NCBI RefSeq assembly: GCF_004358665.1
Contig: NZ_SMZR01000001.1
Location: 310,001 to 374,000, forward strand
Reading direction: 5' to 3'
DNA: 64,000 bases
Origin: Jeotgalibacillus sp. S-D1
Lineage (GTDB): Bacteria > Bacillota > Bacilli > Bacillales > Jeotgalibacillaceae
A program made the position numbers and the translations under genes. The first letter of the stretch is position 1; each line of letters starts with the position of its first letter. This document shows, piece after piece, positions 59,192 to 64,000 of this stretch. The notes beneath the pieces are model-generated. The model searched no databases and was not told where the DNA came from. It was given only the letters and a program-made list of their open reading frames with translations.

Positions 59192-59498
59192 AAATATCCC
59201 TCCTAATTCTATTTTAGTATAGAGGATCATAAAAAAAAAATCCATACTTACAAAAGTTTTTTCCTGTCATGGAACCGTTTATCACAAATAGTTCATGATT
59301 TTGGGGTGATAATATCAAGTGAGACAGGTGCTCCGCTTTACGGAGGATTTCCTAGGCCCTTCATAAAGCGTTTAAATACCCGCTTGCGTCCTCTTTGGAA
59401 GCAGGCGGTTCCCTTTACATATGGTTTGTGCTACTTGTCAAAACCCAAAAAGTTTTTTACGATAAGGGTAGAAGTATGCAGAAACGGAGCGGTAACCG
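59192..59498 (+). other. 307-bp interval upstream of holA
   Basis: No recognised RNA. It contains the yqzM start region, a small hairpin CTCCG / CGGAG (about 59331-59345), a weakly supported 92-codon frame (59306-59584) that would run into holA and that I do not accept, and a probable holA promoter at its end. Confidence 0.5.
59435..59463 (+). promoter_or_regulatory. Candidate holA promoter
   Basis: TTGTCA (59435-59440), 17-bp spacer, TACGAT (59458-59463), 35 bp before holA. Confidence 0.55.
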
Positions 59499-60524
59499 AT
59501 GATCGTAAAAGAATGGACAGCAATAAAACAAAAAAAATTCGCTCCTGTTTATTTAGTATATGGAGACGAGCCTTTTTTAATTAAAGAAACTAAGCAGCTT
59601 CTGCTCTCCAGCTCCATTTTAGAAAATGAAATGGATTTTAATTTCTCCTCCCATGACCTTGAGGACGGATCTACTATCGAACAAGCTATGGAGGATGCAG
59701 AAACCTTTCCCTTTATGGGGGAAAGAAGACTGGTGTTTGTACATAACCCATTATTTTTAACAACAGAGAAAAAAAAGGAAAAAGCAGACCAAAATTTAAA
59801 TTCACTTGAAACTTATCTTGCTTCACCTGCTCCCTATACCATTTTGGTGTTTATTGCACCATATGAAAAACTGGACGAACGAAAAAAAATAACAAAACTT
59901 TTGAAAAAGCATTCCACGGTATTAGAAGCGAAAAAACTAAAAGAGCATGATATTCGTACATGGGTGAAGCAGCGTGTAAACCAGACAGGGGTTCAAATAG
60001 AAGATGAGGCGGTCAGCAGGGTGATTGAACTGGCCGGAACAAACCTTTTTCTGCTTTCAGGTGAAATTGACAAACTTGCCTTATATGCTTTGGAAACAAG
60101 TTTGATTACGGTTGAAATGGTGGACCAGTTAACGGCCAGATCAATTGAACAAAACGTTTTTGACTTAATTGACCGTGCTGTCCACAATAAAATTGATGAA
60201 GCACTGCGTCTTTATTATGATTTATTAAAGCAAAAAGAAGAACCATTAAAAATTTTGGCTCTTTTAGCAGGGCAATTCAGATTAATTTACCAGGTGAAAA
60301 ATCTGACGGCAAAGGGATACGGTCAGCAGCAAATTGCAGCTCAGCTGAAGGTTCATCCCTTTCGGGTAAAGCTTGCCTCTAAGCATGCACAGGTTTTTAC
60401 CAATCCCAAGCTTTCCAGCATTATGCTGGCCCTGGCTGAAAGTGATTTAGAAATGAAATCTTCAGGCTTTAAGAAAGAAATGTCCATTGAGCTTTTTTTG
60501 ACAAAACTTCAAAACAGCCAATAA
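59499..60524 (+). CDS. holA: DNA polymerase III delta subunit HolA
   Basis: Clamp-loader wrench that opens the beta ring. The 341-residue protein begins with APVYLVYGDEPFLIKET around residues 15-31 (degenerate AAA+ P-loop region without a working Walker A), MEDAETFPFMGERRLVFVHN near 66-85, and the C-terminal collar domain with LKQKEEPLKILALLAGQFRLIYQ around 245, as in YqeN. ATG 59499 follows GGAG. Confidence 0.94.
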   Translation: MIVKEWTAIKQKKFAPVYLVYGDEPFLIKETKQLLLSSSILENEMDFNFSSHDLEDGSTIEQAMEDAETFPFMGERRLVFVHNPLFLTTEKKKEKADQNLNSLETYLASPAPYTILVFIAPYEKLDERKKITKLLKKHSTVLEAKKLKEHDIRTWVKQRVNQTGVQIEDEAVSRVIELAGTNLFLLSGEIDKLALYALETSLITVEMVDQLTARSIEQNVFDLIDRAVHNKIDEALRLYYDLLKQKEEPLKILALLAGQFRLIYQVKNLTAKGYGQQQIAAQLKVHPFRVKLASKHAQVFTNPKLSSIMLALAESDLEMKSSGFKKEMSIELFLTKLQNSQ

Positions 60525-60557
60525 AAAACGACTCTCCAAAAGGAGAGTCGTTTTTTC
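60523..60557. terminator. Bidirectional terminator between holA and rpsT
   Basis: Stem AAAAAACGACTCTCC / GGAGAGTCGTTTTTT around a four-base loop, with A and T runs. Confidence 0.94.
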
Positions 60558-60560
60558 GTA

Positions 60561-60815
60561 TTATGCGTTTGCTTTTTTCATCAGGCTCGCTTTTTTACGG
60601 TCCGCATTGTTTTTGTGGATTAACCCTTTTTGAGCAGCTTTGTCCACTTGTTTAACAGCGCTTGAAAGAAGTTCAGTTTTATTGTCAGCATTTGTTTCAG
60701 CAGCAGTTTCAAAACGTTTTACAGCTGTACGCATTGCCGATTTTTGTTGAATATTCTTTGCTTTGCGCGCTTCACTTGTTTTTGTGCGCTTAATAGCAGA
60801 TTTAATATTTGGCAT
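60561..60815 (-). CDS. rpsT: 30S ribosomal protein S20
   Basis: An 84-residue basic helical protein: PNIKSAIKRTKTSEARKAKN at the start, then RTAVKRFETA and the C-terminal QVDKAAQKGLIHKNNADRKK block typical of S20, which binds 16S rRNA early in assembly. ATG 60815 has GGGAGGTG six bases upstream. It has a long leader with three hairpins. Confidence 0.97.
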   Translation of the reverse strand: MPNIKSAIKRTKTSEARKAKNIQQKSAMRTAVKRFETAAETNADNKTELLSSAVKQVDKAAQKGLIHKNNADRKKASLMKKANA

Positions 60816-60829
60816 TCATGTCACCTCCC

Positions 60830-60935
60830 AAATTGGATCGAGGTTCTATATGACTCGATTTAGCAATTCAAAACCCGCATATGCGAGTTCTAGTACACCC
60901 GCCATGCGAATTACTAGTTAAGAACTAAGTGTTAC
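60830..60935 (-). promoter_or_regulatory. Hairpin-rich 5-prime leader of rpsT
   Basis: Three consecutive inverted repeats upstream of rpsT: ATCGAG (60837-60842) / CTCGAT (60854-60859), the 10-bp palindrome CGCATATGCG (60076-type pattern at 60876-60885), and AGTTC-TAGTA (60886-60895) / TACTA ... GAACT (60912-60926). No match to a leader class I can name. Confidence 0.45.
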
Positions 60936-61117
60936 TTTTACATAAGAACAAGGGATATTTTATCAAATGGGGATAGAGATTGCAATAGATGAGAGGCAAA
61001 AATAGTGATTATGAGAAAAGAAAATGTCTGGGCAGCCTCACCATATAAAAATATTAGGTTGAATGGAATAAAGCATTTTCGTAAATCCTACCCTAAAAAG
61101 CGGAAAGTAGGGATAAC
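60936..61117. other. Interval between the rpsT leader and gpr
   Basis: Presumed to hold the rpsT promoter (minus strand) and a forespore promoter for gpr. CATATAAA at 61042-61049 resembles a sigma-G -10, but no convincing -35 was found. Confidence 0.3.
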
Positions 61118-62197
61118 GTGATATCGATGAGAACAGATCTTGCGATAGAAGCATTTGAAACTGCAGTTGAAGAACAATTGATTCAAGACCGTCCTGTGGA
61201 TAATGGCGTGCAGATTACGGAGGATAAAATTGATGATTTTACTTTAAGCAAGGTTGTTATATCAAAAAGTGCAGAGCAGACTCTAGGAAAAAAGGAAGGC
61301 CATTATTGGACGCTTGAAGTTCCTCAGCTGAGAACTCAGGATGAAAAATGGCAAAAGATTATTTCTCAGTCCTTGGAAAAAGTAATTCGTCAGTTTCTGC
61401 CTCTTTCCCAAGTTTCAGCTGAGGCTCATGTCCTGGTTGTGGGGTTGGGCAACTGGCAAATTACGCCTGATTCATTAGGGCCTCTTGTATGTGAAAATGT
61501 TTTTATAACAAATCATCTGTTTCAGTATGAACCCCACGCCGTTCAGGAAGGATTCCGTAAAGTATCGGCAATAGCGCCGGGTGTAATGGGTCTGACAGGA
61601 ATGGAAACGAGTGATATTATTCATGGGATTGTAGAAAAAGTCAAACCGGAAGCAGTCATCGTTATCGATGCTCTGGCAGCTCGTGCAGTCGAACGCATTC
61701 ATGCGACAATCCAGATCTCATCCACCGGCATTCAGCCAGGGGCGGGAGTGGGCAATAAAAGAAAAGAAATCAGTTTTGAATCCCTCGGAGTACCTGTTAT
61801 TTCCCTGGGCATTCCGACCGTAGTAGATGCTGTAACGATCACTCAGGATACATTAAATTACTATTTAAAAACGCTGGGTCAGAAAAAAAGAAATCAGGGA
61901 AAACCATCTAACTCTCTTTTGACTAGTGCTTTGCCTGGTTCAAGAAAACTAACCGAAGATGACCAGCCTTCTGAAGAAGAACGAAAACTTTATTTAGGAA
62001 TGATGGGTGAGCTTGAAGAAGATGAAAAACGTCAATTATTGGAAGAGGTGTTAGCGCCGCTCGGCCATAATTTAATTGTAACACCAAAAGATACAGACTT
62101 ATTTATGGAGCAGGCAGCCAATGTAATTGCCATGGCGATTAACAGTGCCTTGCATGCCAGTCTTTCAAACGGACAGGGAACGACTGTCACACACTAA
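61118..62197 (+). CDS. gpr: Spore germination protease GPR
   Basis: Degrades small acid-soluble spore proteins at germination. The 359-residue zymogen carries VVGLGNWQITPDSLGPL near 107-123, APGVMGLTGMETSDII near 152-167, and VIDALAARAVERI near 186-198, the core of peptidase family M63/A25. The self-processing sequence RTDLA-IE is at residues 5-11, so the propeptide is only nine residues (six if ATG 61127 is used), compared with about 15 in other bacilli. Start GTG 61118 follows GTAGGGAT; a stop codon lies eight codons upstream. spoIIP follows. Confidence 0.95.
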   Translation: MISMRTDLAIEAFETAVEEQLIQDRPVDNGVQITEDKIDDFTLSKVVISKSAEQTLGKKEGHYWTLEVPQLRTQDEKWQKIISQSLEKVIRQFLPLSQVSAEAHVLVVGLGNWQITPDSLGPLVCENVFITNHLFQYEPHAVQEGFRKVSAIAPGVMGLTGMETSDIIHGIVEKVKPEAVIVIDALAARAVERIHATIQISSTGIQPGAGVGNKRKEISFESLGVPVISLGIPTVVDAVTITQDTLNYYLKTLGQKKRNQGKPSNSLLTSALPGSRKLTEDDQPSEEERKLYLGMMGELEEDEKRQLLEEVLAPLGHNLIVTPKDTDLFMEQAANVIAMAINSALHASLSNGQGTTVTH

Positions 62198-62284
62198 GAA
62201 TTGCGCAAAAAATTATTACGGTTCTTTCCTTTCTCTCACTGCATAGATTTTATATGAGTCATAAATGTGAGGTGAAGAGAAACG

Positions 62285-63403
62285 ATGAAACGAACTAAGA
62301 TGATTCCAGTAGAACCTATCCTATCTAAAACAGTTTATTCCATTGTACGTACTACAGTATTGCTCTTGTCGTTAACACTCACAGCCATCTGCATGCCTCA
62401 TATTCTTTCCTGGTCGAAAAGCCATACAGTAGACTGGCCCAGTGAAATCCCGTTGTCCTGGACAAAGGCTTTTGTACAGATGGAGTCTTCCTCCATTACG
62501 CCAAATGAACCGTCTGTCCTGCAGGGCTGGGCAGGTGCGATGAAATTGAAGGCGACAGACCCCACCAAGTGGCTGACGATGGAGGGAGTATTTTTTGACC
62601 GTTCCGTAGCGTTTGCGCAAACTTCCGGGGATGCTCTATTTCCTGAGCCTTCAGAGTCCGTTCCTCCTACAGAATGGTTTTTAAATGGAGAGGAAGACGA
62701 AGCGCTTGAAGCGGAAACTGAATTAAAGGAAAGCCCGGCTTCTTCTGTCATTGTGCCGAATAAGGTGCTCTTGTATTTTACCCATTCAAGAGAGTCTTAT
62801 CTTCCTTATCTGCCTGATACAAAAGATCCGAATAAAGCCCATCACTCTAAAGTGAATATTACCCAAATGGGGCCGGTCATAAAAACAGCGTTGGAGAAGC
62901 GAGGGGTCGGAGCAGTCATTGACGATACCGATATTGTTGGAAATTTAAAAAAGCAGGGGATGGACTATACAGAAGCGTATGATGAGTCCAGAAAAGTCGT
63001 TCAAAAGGTTATGAACGACACTCCGCAAATTTCATATCTGGTTGATGTTCACCGTGACTCTGCAAGACGAAATGTTACAGCGCTTGAATATAAAGGAAAG
63101 TCATATGCGAGGGTTGCACTGGTTGTGGGAGGAGAACACGCCCAAAGTGACAAAAATCTGGCCTTAGCGAAAACGGTTCATGAAAAATTAAATGAAAAGA
63201 TTCCTGGTTTATCAAGGGATGTGTATGTAAAAGAAGGAGCAGGGACCAACGGCAAATATAATCAGGATTTGTCGACAAAAGCCATGCTTCTTGAGCTTGG
63301 CGGTGTGGATAACACCATGGAAGAGATACAGTTGTCTGCCGAACTGTTTGCCGATGTGCTTTCTGAAATTGTTTTAGAGGCAGAAGCGGTAAGTCAGCCC
63401 TGA
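62285..63403 (+). CDS. spoIIP: Stage II sporulation protein P (SpoIIP)
   Basis: Peptidoglycan amidase/endopeptidase of the engulfment complex with SpoIID and SpoIIM. The 372-residue protein has one N-terminal membrane helix (about 16-38), a low-complexity region, and the catalytic domain from about 155. Metal/catalytic residues appear as His167 and Glu170 in FTHSRESY, His256 in VDVHRDSARR, and Glu337 in MLLELGGVDN. ATG 62285 follows GAGGTGAAG. Follows gpr as in B. subtilis, but yqxA, which lies after it there, is missing. Confidence 0.95.
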   Translation: MKRTKMIPVEPILSKTVYSIVRTTVLLLSLTLTAICMPHILSWSKSHTVDWPSEIPLSWTKAFVQMESSSITPNEPSVLQGWAGAMKLKATDPTKWLTMEGVFFDRSVAFAQTSGDALFPEPSESVPPTEWFLNGEEDEALEAETELKESPASSVIVPNKVLLYFTHSRESYLPYLPDTKDPNKAHHSKVNITQMGPVIKTALEKRGVGAVIDDTDIVGNLKKQGMDYTEAYDESRKVVQKVMNDTPQISYLVDVHRDSARRNVTALEYKGKSYARVALVVGGEHAQSDKNLALAKTVHEKLNEKIPGLSRDVYVKEGAGTNGKYNQDLSTKAMLLELGGVDNTMEEIQLSAELFADVLSEIVLEAEAVSQP

Positions 63404-63420
63404 TTGACGCGATCAGTGCA

Positions 63421-63449
63421 TTGAAACGTTGCTTCCAACCTGTTATACT
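63421..63449 (+). promoter_or_regulatory. Promoter of lepA
   Basis: TTGAAA (63421-63426), 17-bp spacer, TATACT (63444-63449), 45 bp before lepA. Confidence 0.75.
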
Positions 63450-63493
63450 GTATGCTAGCAGAATTGCGTCGAAAAAACAGGAGTGGACATGGA

Positions 63494-64000
63494 ATGAATC
63501 AAGAGCAACGATCAAACAGACAAAAAAACATCCGGAATTTTTCTATTATTGCCCATATTGACCATGGGAAATCAACATTAGCTGACCGGATTCTTGAAAA
63601 AACAAAAGCGTTAACATCCAGAGAAATGAAAGCTCAGCTATTAGACTCGATGGACCTTGAGCGTGAGCGGGGCATCACCATTAAACTAAATGCGGTACAG
63701 CTTAAGTACCAGGCGAAAAATGGAGAAGAATATACTTTTCATTTGATTGATACACCAGGTCATGTCGATTTCACCTATGAAGTATCAAGAAGCCTGGCTG
63801 CTTGTGAGGGAGCCATTCTTGTTGTTGATGCAGCACAAGGAATTGAAGCGCAAACCTTGGCCAATGTTTATTTGGCTTTAGATAATGACCTTGAAATATT
63901 GCCGGTTATTAACAAAATTGACCTTCCAGCTGCTGATCCGGAACGTGTCAGGCAGGAGGTTGAAGATGTGATTGGACTGGATGCCTCAGAGGCAGTTCTT
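63494..64000 (+). CDS. lepA: Elongation factor 4 (LepA), N-terminal part
   Basis: Ribosome-associated GTPase. The window holds the first 169 codons and ends inside the G domain. G1 is [10 protein letters not shown] near residues 17-26, the switch block [10 protein letters not shown] near 55-64, G3 DTPGHVDF near 86-93, and G4 NKID near 138-141. ATG 63494 follows AGGAG; an ATG at 63489 is out of frame. Confidence 0.96.
   Translation, partial: MNQEQRSNRQKNIRNFSIIAHIDHGKSTLADRILEKTKALTSREMKAQLLDSMDLERERGITIKLNAVQLKYQAKNGEEYTFHLIDTPGHVDFTYEVSRSLAACEGAILVVDAAQGIEAQTLANVYLALDNDLEILPVINKIDLPAADPERVRQEVEDVIGLDASEAVL

Noticed and set aside
59306-59584. 92-codon frame upstream of holA
   Set aside because: Weak start, overlaps the first 86 bp of holA out of frame, no recognisable domain. 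Kept only as an open question in the findings.

Overview
This window is chromosomal core DNA of an endospore-forming, naturally competent Firmicute of the Bacillaceae. The evidence is a dense set of spore genes (safA, coxA, bofC, spoVB, sigK, sda, gpr, spoIIP), late competence genes (comN, comEA, comEB, comEC), two T-box leaders, a 6S RNA, a LexA-type SOS box upstream of ruvA, and a gene order that follows the Bacillus subtilis safA-to-lepA segment almost gene for gene. The species cannot be named from the sequence. No rRNA, tRNA, CRISPR array, prophage or insertion sequence was seen.

Layout. (1) 1-1750: the end of the coat-assembly gene safA with a 33-bp minisatellite, the lipoprotein gene coxA, and a bofC that encodes only the N-terminal domain. 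(2) 1.8-6.3 kb: recombination and queuosine operon ruvA-ruvB-DUF2905-queA-tgt-yajC. (3) 6.3-12.5 kb: membrane genes (YrzE-like, DUF421, spoVB, secDF, a LapA-type protein) plus comN. (4) 12.6-24.3 kb: recJ-apt-relA-dtd, an SH3-rich cell-wall amidase on the opposite strand, the hisS-aspS operon behind a histidine T-box and a tandem palindromic repeat, then 6S RNA. (5) 24.3-31.3 kb: tcdA, an ABC transporter pair absent from this place in B. subtilis, rarA, and the sulfur/tRNA-thiolation set cymR-cysteine desulfurase-mnmA. (6) 31.4-45.6 kb: a TPR protein, recD2, a zinc-ribbon peptide, an AI-2E-family permease, alaS behind an alanine T-box, the IreB-like yrzL-ruvX-yrzB set, mltG, the mo5U34 tRNA-modification set trmR-trhP1-trhP2 with udk, and greA. 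(7) 45.7-50.1 kb: yrrS, yrzA, mtnN, an uninterrupted sigK, the divergent phosphatidylethanolamine pair pssA/psd, and the short gene sda next to three DnaA boxes. (8) 50.4-59 kb: the yqeG-yqeH-aroE-yhbY-nadD-yqeK-rsfS-yqeM housekeeping operon and the comE operon. (9) 59-64 kb: yqzM, holA, rpsT, gpr, spoIIP and the first 169 codons of lepA.

Functional links: several genes serve tRNA (queA/tgt, tcdA, mnmA, trmR/trhP, dtd, three tRNA synthetases), recombination (ruvAB, recJ, rarA, recD2, ruvX), ribosome assembly (yqeH, yhbY, rsfS, lepA, rpsT) and sporulation timing (sda, sigK, bofC, spoIIP, gpr). I did not find a wholly new multi-gene system. The least explained elements are the palindromic 121-bp tandem repeat in the hisS leader, a possible attenuator ahead of trmR, a BofC without its C-terminal domain and with an apparent ATT start, and a hairpin-rich leader of rpsT.
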